Below, in pieces: positions 18,476-28,695 of a DNA stretch of 64,000 nucleotides. The stretch spans positions 1-64,000 of the forward strand of contig NZ_FOVC01000003.1 in the NCBI RefSeq assembly GCF_900115045.1, given 5' to 3'. Position numbers and translations under genes: made by a program. The notes under the pieces were generated by a model. It was not told the DNA's origin and did no database searches. It saw only the letters and a program-made list of their open reading frames with translations. This DNA is from Izhakiella capsodis (GTDB lineage: Bacteria; Pseudomonadota; Gammaproteobacteria; Enterobacterales; Enterobacteriaceae). Every line of letters starts with the position of its first letter. Position 1 is the first letter of the stretch.

Positions 18476-19498
18476 TCAATCTTTGCTGATTTTACGCTCA
18501 ACGGCCTTCAGCCTTTTACTCATATCATCGATATTCATTACCAGCGCTGCCGTTTTACGCCAAGTTTTATTAGGTTGTAATGGAATACCTGAGGAGTATA
18601 CCCCAGGTTCAGTGATTGGTCTCATGACCATTCCCATCCCCGTTACTGTTACCTTATCGCAAATTTCCATGTGGCCATTTATCACGCTTGCCCCACCGAT
18701 CATGCAATAACGGCCAATTTTCAGGCTACCCGCCATAATGACGCCGCCCGCAACCGCTGTGTTGTCGCCAATAACGACGTTGTGCGCAATCTGGCACTGG
18801 TTATCGATAATAACACCATTACCAATAAGGGTGTTATCCAGCGCACCACGATCGATGGTCGTGCAGGCGCCAATCTCAACGCGGTCGCCTATCACTACCG
18901 TGCCAAGCTGCGGTATTTTAATCCAATTACCGCGATCGTTTGCAAAGCCGAAACCGTCGGCACCAATGACTGCACCAGACTGCACCAGGCAATCACTACC
19001 CAGCTGTACTTCATGATAAATCGTGACGTTAGCCCAGAGTTTAGTCCCTGTGCCAATGCGCGCCTTTTTACCGATAAAGCAGCCGGGGCCAATTATCACG
19101 TTATCCCCTAGCTCAACGCCAGACTCAATAACCGCATTGGCGCCTACGGCAACGTTTTTACCCAGCTTCGCGCTGGCGTCAATAACCGCGCTGGGTGCAA
19201 TACTGTCAGCAGGCTTCGGTGTGGTGTCGAGAATCTGCGCCATACGGGCAAATGTCAGATAGGGATTTTTTACCACCAGAGCAGCACTGTTGCACCACGG
19301 CAGATCCGCTTCTGTCAACACGACAGCCGAAGCCTGACAGCTAACCAGCTGTTCACGATTACGACTGTTAGAAAGAAAAGTTATCTGGCCGAATTGGGCG
19401 GATTGCATAGAAGCAATGCCGGAGATAGCAAGGTTGCCATCTCCGTACAAGTGTGCATCCAACTGCTGGGCTAAATCAGCCAGTCGAATTAAAGACAT
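18476..19498 (-). CDS. lpxD: UDP-3-O-(3-hydroxymyristoyl)glucosamine N-acyltransferase
   Basis: LpxD adds the second (N-linked) 3-hydroxymyristate in lipid A synthesis. The 340 residues comprise an N-terminal uridine-binding domain, a central left-handed beta helix with hexapeptide repeats (about 105-290) and C-terminal helices that bind ACP. Catalytic His239 lies in NQCQIAHNVVIGDN. It is separated from skp by only 3 bases, so the two are co-transcribed. Confidence 0.98.
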   Translation of the reverse strand: MSLIRLADLAQQLDAHLYGDGNLAISGIASMQSAQFGQITFLSNSRNREQLVSCQASAVVLTEADLPWCNSAALVVKNPYLTFARMAQILDTTPKPADSIAPSAVIDASAKLGKNVAVGANAVIESGVELGDNVIIGPGCFIGKKARIGTGTKLWANVTIYHEVQLGSDCLVQSGAVIGADGFGFANDRGNWIKIPQLGTVVIGDRVEIGACTTIDRGALDNTLIGNGVIIDNQCQIAHNVVIGDNTAVAGGVIMAGSLKIGRYCMIGGASVINGHMEICDKVTVTGMGMVMRPITEPGVYSSGIPLQPNKTWRKTAALVMNIDDMSKRLKAVERKISKD

Positions 19499-19501
19499 GT
19501 A

Positions 19502-19999
19502 TTATTTAACCTGTTTCAGAACATCAGCAGTAATATCTTTAGATTTAGCTGCGTAAGCTACCGCATTGGAATCAATAACCAGATCATAGCCTTCGCTATT
19601 AGCAACTTTCTTGACGGCATCCTGGATACGACTCAACAGCTTGTTACGCTCTTCCATCTGGCGGCGGCGATTGTCCTGTTCAAAGGCCTGAGCTTTAGAG
19701 GAGAAGGTTGCGCGCTCGGCCATAATCTGTTTTTCCATACGGCTACGTTCGGAAGCCTTCATGGTTGAAGCATCACGCTGCAGCTTTTGCATTTTAGTTT
19801 GCAGGTCGTTCTCCATACTTTGTAGCTCGGTAGCCCGGCCTTTAAATTCACTTTCAAGCTGCTTTGCAATCGTGGCACGTTGCGGTAACTGTTGGAAAAT
19901 GCTGGAAACGTTTACCACTGCGATTTTATCAGCAGCCTGCGCACCAGCGGAAGCCGCCAGTGCAATACCCAGACCTGCAGCACACAAAAACTTTTTCAC
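19502..19999 (-). CDS. skp: Periplasmic chaperone Skp
   Basis: Skp forms a trimeric jellyfish-shaped chaperone that carries unfolded outer-membrane proteins across the periplasm to BAM. The 165-residue precursor has a signal peptide of about 22 residues ending AGAQA before ADKIAVVN. The middle is a basic coiled coil (LQSMENDLQTKMQKLQRDA and onward), and the C-terminus returns to the trimer core. It lies between bamA (upstream) and lpxD. Confidence 0.97.
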   Translation of the reverse strand: MKKFLCAAGLGIALAASAGAQAADKIAVVNVSSIFQQLPQRATIAKQLESEFKGRATELQSMENDLQTKMQKLQRDASTMKASERSRMEKQIMAERATFSSKAQAFEQDNRRRQMEERNKLLSRIQDAVKKVANSEGYDLVIDSNAVAYAAKSKDITADVLKQVK

Positions 20000-20123
20000 T
20001 ATAAACTCCTCACCTCAACGTTTGTGTCAATGACACAGTTTTGCCTGAAAGCGTCGGCCAGTCTGTGCTATCCGTCGTTTTTTCAGGCGATACCGGCAAA
20101 TAATGCGTCAATGCTAAGATGCA

Positions 20124-22529
20124 TTACCAAGTTTTACCAATGTTAAACTGGAATTGTTCTGACTGATCCCCTTCGTATTTCTTAAATGGCTGTGCGTATG
20201 AGAACACCAGCGGTCCAAGAGGAGACATCCACTGCAAAGAAACGCCCGCAGACATGCGAATATTACCAGGATCGCTATAATCAGGAATACCTGCGCTGCG
20301 CGTTGCGGCTGTATTTTGCCATTCGGTATCCCAAACAGTTCCCGCATCAACGAAGAGTGAAGTACGCACTGAGTTAGCATATTTTTCACTCAGGAAAGGC
20401 GTAGGGGTAATCAGCTCAAGGCTTGCTACAGCCATTGCATTGCCACCGACAGCATCGTCAGATCGACATACCGTGTTACTGCCTGAGCAATTATCAGAGT
20501 TAACGTTGTAATAAGCCGCTTTCGGTCCAATAGTATTGGAGCGGAAGCCACGAACGGTACTCGAACCTCCTGCATAAAAGTTTTCATAGAACGGCAGCTC
20601 TTTACTGCCAATCCCAGCGCCATAACCGAGACGACCACGACCCAGCAGTACCCAAGTATGATCCTGATTAAGCGGCATGTACTGTTGAGAATCCAGCGTT
20701 AACTTATAAAAACTGTTATCCGAACCGGGAATAGTCACTTTACCGTTCAGATTGGTGCGATTACCCGCTGTCGGAAAGAAGCCGCGATCAAGATTGTTAT
20801 AGGTCCAGCCGTAGTTGAACGTGAAGTCGTTGGCTGAATAGGAGCCATCGTCATTCAACGGTTGGTGATCACCGACGGAATCCAGATAACGCCACATTGC
20901 TATTTGCGGCTGCATTTTGGACAAGTCGTTGTGTACGTAACCCAGGCCGACGTGTAGCGAGTTATTCTCGTCAATTGGGAAACCAAGCGTTCCGTCTAAA
21001 CCATAACTTTTATTAGTGTAATCGGAGAGGTCCGCGTCGTATGCTTGAAAATCGTTATAGAATAAACGACCGCCCAGGCTGACGCCATCAACCGTAAAGT
21101 AGGGGTCGGTCATTGCGAACTCAGCATAGGTCTGGTAGTCGTTTTTAGTACCACTCAGGCTGACGAGGTTACCGGTTCCCAACCAGTTGTCCTGAGAGAC
21201 GCCGACCTGGAAGCTCACCCCGCTTTCTGTACCGTAACCAACGCCGAAGTTGAACGTTCCGGTGTTGCGTTCTTTCACTTGATAAATGACGTCAACTTCA
21301 TCGGTGGTTCCTGGCACTCGTTGGGTTTCCACGTTGACCGAATCAAAATAGCCTAGACGGTTAAGACGTTCTTTACCCTGTTCTACCAAATTACTGCCCA
21401 ACCAGGCACCTTCCATCTGACGCATTTCTCGGCGCAACACCTGGTCTTCGGAAGAGTTATTTCCTTCAAAACGAACTTTGCGTACGTAGAAGCGATTGCC
21501 AGCATCGACACTGACGAGCAGTTTAACCGTATTGTTAGCGTCATCGATTTCTGGCTGAGTAACAACGCGTGGATAGGCATACCCATAGCTACCCAGCAAT
21601 TTTTTTATATTGTCTTCCATTTTTGTGACTTTAGCACCGTTATAAAGCTCGCCGGGCTTAATGCGTGCCAGTGCTTCAATCTCCGCGGAGTGGCCGGCCA
21701 TGTTGCCGTTAACTACCGTGCCAGAAATTTTATATTGATGACCTTCCGTCACATTAATTGTGATGTAGATACCTTTTTTATCCGGCGACAGGCTGACCTG
21801 CGTCGAATCGATGTTGAAGCGAGCATAGCCACGGTCAAGATAAAAGCTTCTCAGCGTTTCAAGGTCACCTGCCAGCTTCTGCTTTTCATATTTACGAGAG
21901 CCGACAAGATTCCACCATGGCACCTCATCACGCAGCTGGAAACGTGAAATTAAATCATCTGAGCTGAATGCCTTGTTACCGACAATGTTGATCTGCTGAA
22001 TTCTGGCCGAAACACCTTCGGTGAATACCAGTTTAAGATCGACGCGATTACGTGGCAGTGGAGTGACAACGGCTTTCACGTTGGCGCTATATTTACCCAC
22101 ACTGTAATAGAAATCTTCCAGCCCTTTTTCAATAGCTGAAAGCTTAGTGCGGTCCAGTGCGTCACCAACGCGAACACCCGAAGCTTCCAGATTTTGCTTC
22201 AGCTGTTCGTCTTTTACCGCTTTGTTGCCGGTAAATGTAATGCTGGCAATCGTGGGGCGTTCTTTTACCTGAACAATCAGCGTATTACCGTCACGCATTA
22301 CCTGGACATCTTCAAAGTTCCCGGTTGCGAATAAGGATCGGATAATATTACTGATATCCTCGTCAGTGACCGTATCGCCGACTCTCACGGGCATACTGAG
22401 TAATGCCGCACCAACGGCGACTCGCTGTAAGCCTTCGAAATGAATGTCTTTCACTACGAAGTTATCAGCACCGTATACGGTAGCGCTGCTAAACAGCAGC
22501 GACGCTATGAGCAACTTTTTCATCGCCAT
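20124..22529 (-). CDS. bamA: Outer-membrane protein assembly factor BamA
   Basis: BamA is the core of the BAM complex that inserts beta-barrels into the outer membrane. The 801-residue precursor has a 20-residue signal (ends VYG, mature ADNFVVKD), five POTRA domains to about residue 420, and a 16-strand barrel. The loop-6 lid-lock VRGF lies in GGSSTVRGFRSNTIGPK. The barrel ends in the C-terminal signal FQFNIGKTW. The insert after this motif is shorter than in E. coli BamA, but keeps two cysteines (DNCSG and VCRSDD). Confidence 0.98.
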   Translation of the reverse strand: MAMKKLLIASLLFSSATVYGADNFVVKDIHFEGLQRVAVGAALLSMPVRVGDTVTDEDISNIIRSLFATGNFEDVQVMRDGNTLIVQVKERPTIASITFTGNKAVKDEQLKQNLEASGVRVGDALDRTKLSAIEKGLEDFYYSVGKYSANVKAVVTPLPRNRVDLKLVFTEGVSARIQQINIVGNKAFSSDDLISRFQLRDEVPWWNLVGSRKYEKQKLAGDLETLRSFYLDRGYARFNIDSTQVSLSPDKKGIYITINVTEGHQYKISGTVVNGNMAGHSAEIEALARIKPGELYNGAKVTKMEDNIKKLLGSYGYAYPRVVTQPEIDDANNTVKLLVSVDAGNRFYVRKVRFEGNNSSEDQVLRREMRQMEGAWLGSNLVEQGKERLNRLGYFDSVNVETQRVPGTTDEVDVIYQVKERNTGTFNFGVGYGTESGVSFQVGVSQDNWLGTGNLVSLSGTKNDYQTYAEFAMTDPYFTVDGVSLGGRLFYNDFQAYDADLSDYTNKSYGLDGTLGFPIDENNSLHVGLGYVHNDLSKMQPQIAMWRYLDSVGDHQPLNDDGSYSANDFTFNYGWTYNNLDRGFFPTAGNRTNLNGKVTIPGSDNSFYKLTLDSQQYMPLNQDHTWVLLGRGRLGYGAGIGSKELPFYENFYAGGSSTVRGFRSNTIGPKAAYYNVNSDNCSGSNTVCRSDDAVGGNAMAVASLELITPTPFLSEKYANSVRTSLFVDAGTVWDTEWQNTAATRSAGIPDYSDPGNIRMSAGVSLQWMSPLGPLVFSYAQPFKKYEGDQSEQFQFNIGKTW

Positions 22530-22640
22530 CGTTGTTATGCATTCTTCCTAACTGGTTCCACAGCTGCCTGGTCAACCCGGGGATACAGTGAGACTGCTGC
22601 TAACACCGTTAGCGGCAATCCGATCTGCCAGTCCCTGACA

Positions 22641-23990
22641 TTACAACCGTGAGAAATCATTAAATAGTGCAAGCCCCATTAACAGCACCAGCAATACTGA
22701 GCCGATGCGGTAGCTGAAGTCCTGAACCCGCTCTGACACTGGCCCACCCTTGATTTTTTCAATCATCAGGAACAGCAAGTGCCCACCATCCAGTACAGGT
22801 AATGGGAACAGATTGATAATTCCGAGGTTTACGCTAATCAACGCTAAAAACATCAGATAATAAATCAAGCCGTATTCTGCTGACATCCCGGCGCCTTGCG
22901 CGATCGAAATAGGGCCACTCAGGTTGTTCAGCTTTACATCACCCGTAATCAGTTTCCCCAGCATACCGACGGTTAATTTCATCAGTTGCCAGGTTTTCGC
23001 GCCTGCCTCACCAATTGCGGCGAAAGGGCCATACTGACGCACCGTTTTATACTCATCCGGCAGAGGAGCTACCCGTGGAACAACACCTGCGAATCCTTCC
23101 ACCTTGCTCCCCTCTTTCACTTGCGGAACTAACGTCAGGTTACGTGTTACTCCCTGCCGCTCAACCTCTAAAGTAATCGGTTTGCCCGGATTATCTTGCA
23201 CCGTTGTCACAAAGGTCTGCCACTGCACTAAAGGCTGCCCACCGACTTTAACGATCCTGTCGCCAGCTTGCAAACCTGCTTTGCTGGCAGCCGATCCGTT
23301 CTGCACCTGCGCCAGCACGTTTTCAATCTGCGGCCCTTTAGGCACAATTCCCAGCGACAGTACCGGGTCTTGCTTATCGGGTTCAAACTGCCAGTGGCGC
23401 AGATCCAGTGTCTTATCAACAGCGGCATCGCTACCATAAGGTGCTACACTGACCGTTGCCTGGCGGTTCCCGATATCAGCGATCAGAGCCATACGCACAG
23501 CATCCCAGTCTGGCGTTTCGATACCGTCAACAGACTTAAGTTCCATCCCTGGCAAAATTTGCGCCTCTGCCGCTACAGAACCGGTTATTATTTCACCAAC
23601 AACCGGCTTTACTCCCGGAACACCGATGATAAAAACCAGCCAGTAGGCAAAAACGGCAAAAATAAAATTCGCCAGCGGTCCGGCGGCAACGATCGACGCC
23701 CGCTGCAGCACAGTTTTATGATTAAACGCCAGGTGGCGCAGCTCCGGCGGAACGCTCTCTACCCGTTCATCAACCATTTTGACGTAACCACCGAGCGGTA
23801 TTAACGCGATTACATATTCTGTTCCCTGTTTATCGTGACGTCGCCACAGTGCCTTGCCAAAGCCGACAGAAAAACGCTCCACGCGCACGCCGCAACGTCT
23901 GGCTACCCAGAAGTGACCAAACTCATGAACAGTAATCAGGATACCGAGAGCGACAATAAAAGCGGCAAGACTCCAGAGAATGCTCAGCAT
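22641..23990 (-). CDS. rseP: Regulator of sigma-E protease RseP
   Basis: RseP is the site-2 intramembrane zinc metalloprotease that cuts RseA after DegS, releasing sigma E, and clears signal-peptide remnants. The 449-residue protein has the zinc motif H22-E23-F-G-H26 in the first membrane segment, two tandem PDZ domains in the periplasmic part, and the third ligand in FPLPVLDGGHL near the C-terminus. It lies between cdsA and bamA, as in E. coli. Confidence 0.98.
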   Translation of the reverse strand: MLSILWSLAAFIVALGILITVHEFGHFWVARRCGVRVERFSVGFGKALWRRHDKQGTEYVIALIPLGGYVKMVDERVESVPPELRHLAFNHKTVLQRASIVAAGPLANFIFAVFAYWLVFIIGVPGVKPVVGEIITGSVAAEAQILPGMELKSVDGIETPDWDAVRMALIADIGNRQATVSVAPYGSDAAVDKTLDLRHWQFEPDKQDPVLSLGIVPKGPQIENVLAQVQNGSAASKAGLQAGDRIVKVGGQPLVQWQTFVTTVQDNPGKPITLEVERQGVTRNLTLVPQVKEGSKVEGFAGVVPRVAPLPDEYKTVRQYGPFAAIGEAGAKTWQLMKLTVGMLGKLITGDVKLNNLSGPISIAQGAGMSAEYGLIYYLMFLALISVNLGIINLFPLPVLDGGHLLFLMIEKIKGGPVSERVQDFSYRIGSVLLVLLMGLALFNDFSRL

Positions 23991-23997
23991 AGAAACC

Positions 23998-24873
23998 TTA
24001 CAATGTCCTGAAAACCAGAAGCAGGAGGCAGGAAAATACCGGCACCGCCGCCGTCAGACTGTCAATACGATCCAAAATGCCACCGTGACCGGGGATCAGG
24101 CTGCCGCTGTCTTTAATTCCGGCTTCACGCTTAAACATGCTTTCAGTCAGGTCACCCAGCACCGATGCCAACGCCGCTATCAGCGAACAGGCAAGCAGCG
24201 TCAGAGGGGCTACCGTCAACGGCACAACAAGTCCGAACAGCCAGGAGATAAGCGCACAGGTTAACAATCCGCCGATAAATCCTTCCCAGGTTTTACCCGG
24301 TGAAACGCGCGGAGCCAGCTTATGTTTACCGAACAGGCGGCCAAACATATAAGCGCCGGAATCTGCCGCCCAGACCAGAAACATAACGTAGAGCAACCAT
24401 CGGGCGCCGGTGTAATGATTACTTTCATAGCCAAACTGGCGCAGGGTGAGCATCCCCCAGAAAAAAGGAACAATGGTCAGGATGCCAAATATGACTCGCA
24501 AAGCGCGAGAACCACGCCACCAGCCTGCGGATACGGGATAAAAGAGCACCAATACCAACGCCAGTAGCCACCAGAAAACGGAAGCCCAAAGCGAGGCTTC
24601 AACCTGTGGAACGTGCAGAGCGCGTTGATAAGCCGGCAGCGTAAACAGCATTAACGCCAGTAGAAACCCACATGCCAGGGCCAACCAAATACGTTGAGAT
24701 CGTGAACTGAATCCGGCTAGCTGCCCCCACTCCCAAGCGGCAAGCATACAAACGATCAGAGTGGTAATGGCAAATCCAGCCGGAGGCAGCAAGAAAAGCG
24801 CTGCAATCACAAGGGGGATCAGTATTAACGCTGCGATCAAGCGAGACTTCAGCAAAGAGTACCCCCAGGGCAT
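23998..24873 (-). CDS. cdsA: Phosphatidate cytidylyltransferase
   Basis: CdsA makes CDP-diacylglycerol from phosphatidate and CTP, the branch point for all phospholipids. The protein is very hydrophobic (about eight membrane segments), with the conserved KVSPGKTW-like RVSPGKTWEGFIGG and the family signature SMFKREAGIKDSG. The ATG at 24873 overlaps nothing but directly abuts the uppS stop and follows GGAG. A TTG at 24855 after GGGGG would give the same N-terminus (MLKSRL) as E. coli CdsA (285 residues). Either start may be used. Confidence 0.96.
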   Translation of the reverse strand: MPWGYSLLKSRLIAALILIPLVIAALFLLPPAGFAITTLIVCMLAAWEWGQLAGFSSRSQRIWLALACGFLLALMLFTLPAYQRALHVPQVEASLWASVFWWLLALVLVLFYPVSAGWWRGSRALRVIFGILTIVPFFWGMLTLRQFGYESNHYTGARWLLYVMFLVWAADSGAYMFGRLFGKHKLAPRVSPGKTWEGFIGGLLTCALISWLFGLVVPLTVAPLTLLACSLIAALASVLGDLTESMFKREAGIKDSGSLIPGHGGILDRIDSLTAAVPVFSCLLLLVFRTL

Positions 24874-25626
24874 TCAGGCTCCATCAGGCACTGCGCCACC
24901 GAAACGACGCTCGCGTTGTGCAAAAGCATTCAGTGCACCTTCAAAAACTTGTTCATCAAAATCGGGCCAGAGAACATTGGTGAAGTAAAATTCAGCATAG
25001 GCGACTTGCCACAGCAAAAAGTTACTTATCCGTTGCTCTCCCCCGGTCCTAATCACCAGATCAACAGGCGGTAAATCATGCATACACAGGTGCTGCTCCA
25101 GCGTCTGTTCAGTAATCTGATCGGGACGCACCTGCCCTTCCTGCACCTGTTCGGCAATATGTCTGATGCTGTTTATAATATCCCAACGGCCACCATAGTT
25201 GGCAGCGATGTTGAGGGTAAGTCCATTATTTTGCTGAGTCAGTTCCTCGGCACGGCGTATTCGCGCCTGCAAACGAACATTAAACCGGCTGATGTCACCA
25301 ATAATTCGCAGACGAACATTATACTTATGTAAGTTTTTTACTTCACTGTCCAGCGCCCGAACGAAAAGCTCCATCAGCGCCAGCACTTCCTGCTGCGGCC
25401 GATTCCAGTTTTCGCTACTGAACGCATAGAGCGTTAACGCATCCATGTTGTTGCTGACCGCGAAACTAACGGAACGACGAACAGATTTAACACCTGCTTT
25501 ATGCCCTGAAATTCGTAACTTTCCTTGATTTTTGGCCCAGCGGCCATTGCCATCCATAATGATGGCCACATGGCGGGGAGTCATCCTTGTCGGGTCATCG
25601 GTCTTTAATACATTTTCGGACGACAT
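24874..25626 (-). CDS. uppS: Undecaprenyl diphosphate synthase
   Basis: UppS (IspU) adds eight isoprene units to farnesyl diphosphate in cis, giving C55-PP, the lipid carrier for peptidoglycan and O-antigen. The 250 residues match the family. The catalytic Asp25 lies in HVAIIMDGNGRWAK. The substrate-binding arginines are in DLVIRTGGEQRISNF and the Mg2+-site glutamate is in YAEFYF. It abuts cdsA directly and follows dxr, so precursor supply (dxr) and use (uppS) are adjacent. Confidence 0.98.
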   Translation of the reverse strand: MSSENVLKTDDPTRMTPRHVAIIMDGNGRWAKNQGKLRISGHKAGVKSVRRSVSFAVSNNMDALTLYAFSSENWNRPQQEVLALMELFVRALDSEVKNLHKYNVRLRIIGDISRFNVRLQARIRRAEELTQQNNGLTLNIAANYGGRWDIINSIRHIAEQVQEGQVRPDQITEQTLEQHLCMHDLPPVDLVIRTGGEQRISNFLLWQVAYAEFYFTNVLWPDFDEQVFEGALNAFAQRERRFGGAVPDGA

Positions 25627-25808
25627 AACGCGTTAACATTCCTTAAATCAGAAAAAGTGGTTTCTGAAATATCTCGGCTGCTTACACACCTGACGACAAC
25701 AGCGGCATGTTTGTCACGGAAACTCAAGGTCATCCTGAAACGAAGGCAGGAGACTATACCATCTCAAACAGCCTCGAACAAATGCAGCTGGCAAAGCATG
25801 CCAGGCAC

Positions 25809-27005
25809 TCAATGCCGGAAGCGGGCCAGGGCAGAAAGCGCCATATTCCGAGCCTGATGATCAATCTCCAGCACCTCATTTACACTTTCGGGTTCTGCGA
25901 TCTGCAAGCTTTCCAAAACAGACACATTCAACGCGGCAATATCCGTAAAACGGATCTGCCCATCAAGAAAAGCAGCAACTGCGATCTCGTTAGCCGCGTT
26001 CAGTGCCGTCGTGGCCGCCTGTCCTTCATTACAGGCATCCATTGCAAGCTGTAAGCACGGATAACGGACATAGTCAGGCTCTGTGAATGTCAGGGCACTC
26101 ATCCGGGCAAAATCCAACGGCGCTGCGCCGGAGAGGACACGTTCGGGCCAGGCCATCGCGTGTGCGATTGGCGTTCGCATATCCGGCGTTCCCAGTTGCG
26201 CCAAAACACTGCCGTCGCAGTAACGAACCATAGAGTGAATCACGGATTGTGGATGAATTATCACTTCCATCTGCGCATCAGAGGCATTAAATAACCAGCG
26301 GGCTTCGATATATTCCAAACCTTTATTCATCATGGTGGCCGAATCCACAGAGATTTTTCGCCCCATTGACCAGTTCGGATGCGCGCAGGCCTGTTCGGGA
26401 GTGACATGTTTTAACATGTCCATCGGCGTATCACGAAAAGGGCCACCAGATCCCGTAAGGATAATGCTATCAATACCATTATCCGTCAGAGACGCGTACC
26501 CTAACTGACGCTGCAGGGAAGCGGGCAAACTCTGAAAAATAGCGTTGTGCTCGCTATCCAGCGGCAGGAGCTGTGCGCCCGATGCATTCACCGCCTCAAG
26601 GAATAAGCGGCCGCAAGTGACCAACGATTCTTTGTTTGCCAGCAGTACTTGCTTACCGGCACGGATCGCTGCCAGCGTGGGGAGCAATCCGGCGGCACCA
26701 ACAATCGCCGCAATCACCATATCCACATCGCCGAGCGCCGCCAGCTCGCAGGCCGATGCTTCTCCGCTTAGCACCTGGGTCGCAATATTCAGCTGACGCA
26801 ATTGCTGACGTACCTCCGAGGCGGCGCTTTCTGTCGCCATACAGACCACAGTGGGGTTAAACATCTGACACTGCCCGACCATCACTGCAGCATTATTACC
26901 CGCCACCAACGCTTTTACCTGAAAGCGCTCTGGATTTGCTTTAACTACCGCCAGCGTGCTGATCCCTACCGATCCGGTCGAACCTAAGATTGTCAGTTGC
27001 TTCAT
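25809..27005 (-). CDS. dxr: 1-deoxy-D-xylulose 5-phosphate reductoisomerase
   Basis: Dxr converts DXP to 2-C-methyl-D-erythritol 4-phosphate with NADPH, the first committed step of the MEP isoprenoid pathway. The 398 residues are full length. The NADPH-binding N-terminus LGSTGSVGISTL, the metal-binding LDSEHNAIFQ and the active-site loop ILTGSGGPFRDTP (with SMGRKISVDSATMMNKGLE beyond) are intact. It sits between frr and uppS as in E. coli, with 182 bases before uppS. Confidence 0.98.
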   Translation of the reverse strand: MKQLTILGSTGSVGISTLAVVKANPERFQVKALVAGNNAAVMVGQCQMFNPTVVCMATESAASEVRQQLRQLNIATQVLSGEASACELAALGDVDMVIAAIVGAAGLLPTLAAIRAGKQVLLANKESLVTCGRLFLEAVNASGAQLLPLDSEHNAIFQSLPASLQRQLGYASLTDNGIDSIILTGSGGPFRDTPMDMLKHVTPEQACAHPNWSMGRKISVDSATMMNKGLEYIEARWLFNASDAQMEVIIHPQSVIHSMVRYCDGSVLAQLGTPDMRTPIAHAMAWPERVLSGAAPLDFARMSALTFTEPDYVRYPCLQLAMDACNEGQAATTALNAANEIAVAAFLDGQIRFTDIAALNVSVLESLQIAEPESVNEVLEIDHQARNMALSALARFRH

Positions 27006-27134
27006 ATCCTACCCGCTGCTTTCCTCCCGCCGATCAACCCGGTGGGGAGAGCTTAAAACCGAACGTAAAACGCCGCACGACAGCCACCCGTATCAGGGGA
27101 CTCTCGGTACGGCGTTGACAGGAACTGGACAGAC

Positions 27135-27692
27135 TTAGAAGTCCATCAGCTCCGTTTCTTTCTCGCTAAGCGCTGCGTCAATTTTCTTGATGCTGGCGTC
27201 AGTCAGTTTCTGGACATCGTCCTGAGCGCGGCGCTCTTCATCTTCGCCGATCTCTTTATCTTTCAGCAGTACTTTTAGCTTATCGTTGGCGTCACGACGC
27301 ACATTGCGTACAGAGACCCGCCCTTGCTCAGCTTCACCACGAACGATTTTAATCAGATCTTTACGACGCTCTTCGGTCAGCGGCGGCAGCGGAACGCGAA
27401 TATCACTTCCTGCTGAGTTTGGGTTCAGTCCGAGATCAGACGACATTATCGCCTTTTCAACTGCGGCGCTGACGCTACGATCAAATACATTCACTTTCAG
27501 CGTGCGTGAGTCTTCAACGGTAATACTGGCCAGCTGTTTCAACGGCGTTGGCGCACCATAATACTCAACCGTAATACCATCAAGGATAGAAGGCGATGCT
27601 CGACCTGTTCTAATCTTACTGATGTTGTTTTTGAATGCCTCAACGCATTTGTCCATGCGCGTGTCAGCATCTTTTTTGATGACGTTAATCAC
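27135..27692 (-). CDS. frr: Ribosome-recycling factor
   Basis: RRF splits the post-termination ribosome together with EF-G. The 185-residue protein opens MINVIKKDADTRMDKCVEAF and has the conserved RTGRASPSILDGITVEYYG and LPPLTEERRKDLIKIVR segments of domain I, with domain II inserted between. It lies between pyrH and dxr. No defects are visible. Confidence 0.98.
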   Translation of the reverse strand: MINVIKKDADTRMDKCVEAFKNNISKIRTGRASPSILDGITVEYYGAPTPLKQLASITVEDSRTLKVNVFDRSVSAAVEKAIMSSDLGLNPNSAGSDIRVPLPPLTEERRKDLIKIVRGEAEQGRVSVRNVRRDANDKLKVLLKDKEIGEDEERRAQDDVQKLTDASIKKIDAALSEKETELMDF

Positions 27693-27833
27693 GTTGGAAC
27701 CCTTAAATTCTGGTTACCAGGCAGGCTCTGAACAGCCAGAACCCGTTCAAGTCTAAATCGGCAGTGTTTTGTACCCGCGTCCGGTTTTACCATCCGCAGG
27801 CTGAATATACCCTATTTTACGCCCGGACTGATA

Positions 27834-28559
27834 TTAATGCGTAATCAGGGTGCCTTCTTTTTCGCCCATCACCACGCGACGTAAAGCACCCGGCTTATTC
27901 ATATTAAACACGCGGATGGGCAGCTTATGGTCACGAGCGAGAGTGAAGGCAGCCAGGTCCATCACTTTCAGCTCGCGCTCCAGTACTTCGTTATAGCTTA
28001 ACTTCTCATACAGCGTCGCATCCGGATTTTTAACCGGATCGGCAGAATAGACACCATCCACTTTCGTTGCCTTCAGCACCACATCCGCCTCAATTTCAAT
28101 GCCACGCAGGCAGGCGGCAGAGTCGGTGGTGAAGAAAGGATTTCCGGTGCCAGCGCAAAAAATAACCACACGATTATTACGCAGCAGGCTAATCGCCTCT
28201 GCCCAGCTATAGCTATCACATACACCGTTAAGCGGGATGGCTGACATCAAACGTGCGTTGACATAAGCACGATGCAGTGCATCACGCATCGCCAGGCCAT
28301 TCATAACCGTAGCCAGCATCCCCATATGGTCGCCAACGACGCGATTCATTCCCGCTTCTGCAAGGCCCGCGCCACGAAACAAATTACCACCGCCGATGAC
28401 TACCCCGACCTGGATTCCCAGCTCAACCAGTTCTTTTACTTCCTGTGCCATGCGGTCAAGTACACTGGCATCGATACCAAAACCTTCCGACCCCTGCAGC
28501 GCTTCGCCGCTCAGTTTTAGCAGAATACGTTGATAAACGGGCTTTGCATTGGTAGCCAT
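27834..28559 (-). CDS. pyrH: UMP kinase
   Basis: PyrH phosphorylates UMP to UDP. It is a hexameric amino acid kinase-fold enzyme, activated by GTP and inhibited by UTP. The protein has 241 residues from ATG 28559 (MATNAKPVYQRILLKLSGEAL). An upstream TTG at 28565 is in frame, but the AGGA site 10 bases before ATG 28559 and the E. coli N-terminus favour the shorter form. VIGGGNLFRG and the AGTGNPFFTTDSAA loop are conserved. It follows tsf and precedes frr. Confidence 0.97.
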   Translation of the reverse strand: MATNAKPVYQRILLKLSGEALQGSEGFGIDASVLDRMAQEVKELVELGIQVGVVIGGGNLFRGAGLAEAGMNRVVGDHMGMLATVMNGLAMRDALHRAYVNARLMSAIPLNGVCDSYSWAEAISLLRNNRVVIFCAGTGNPFFTTDSAACLRGIEIEADVVLKATKVDGVYSADPVKNPDATLYEKLSYNEVLERELKVMDLAAFTLARDHKLPIRVFNMNKPGALRRVVMGEKEGTLITH

Positions 28560-28695
28560 GGTCAATTTTCCTGGAAGATACCGTTGAATTGAAAAAAGTT
28601 AGATCTTATCTATCATCCCGTTAGCCAATTCAGATTACCAGTGGGATGAGACTGAATATTCATGGCATAAATTATAAGCGCCCCGATTTTTGGGC

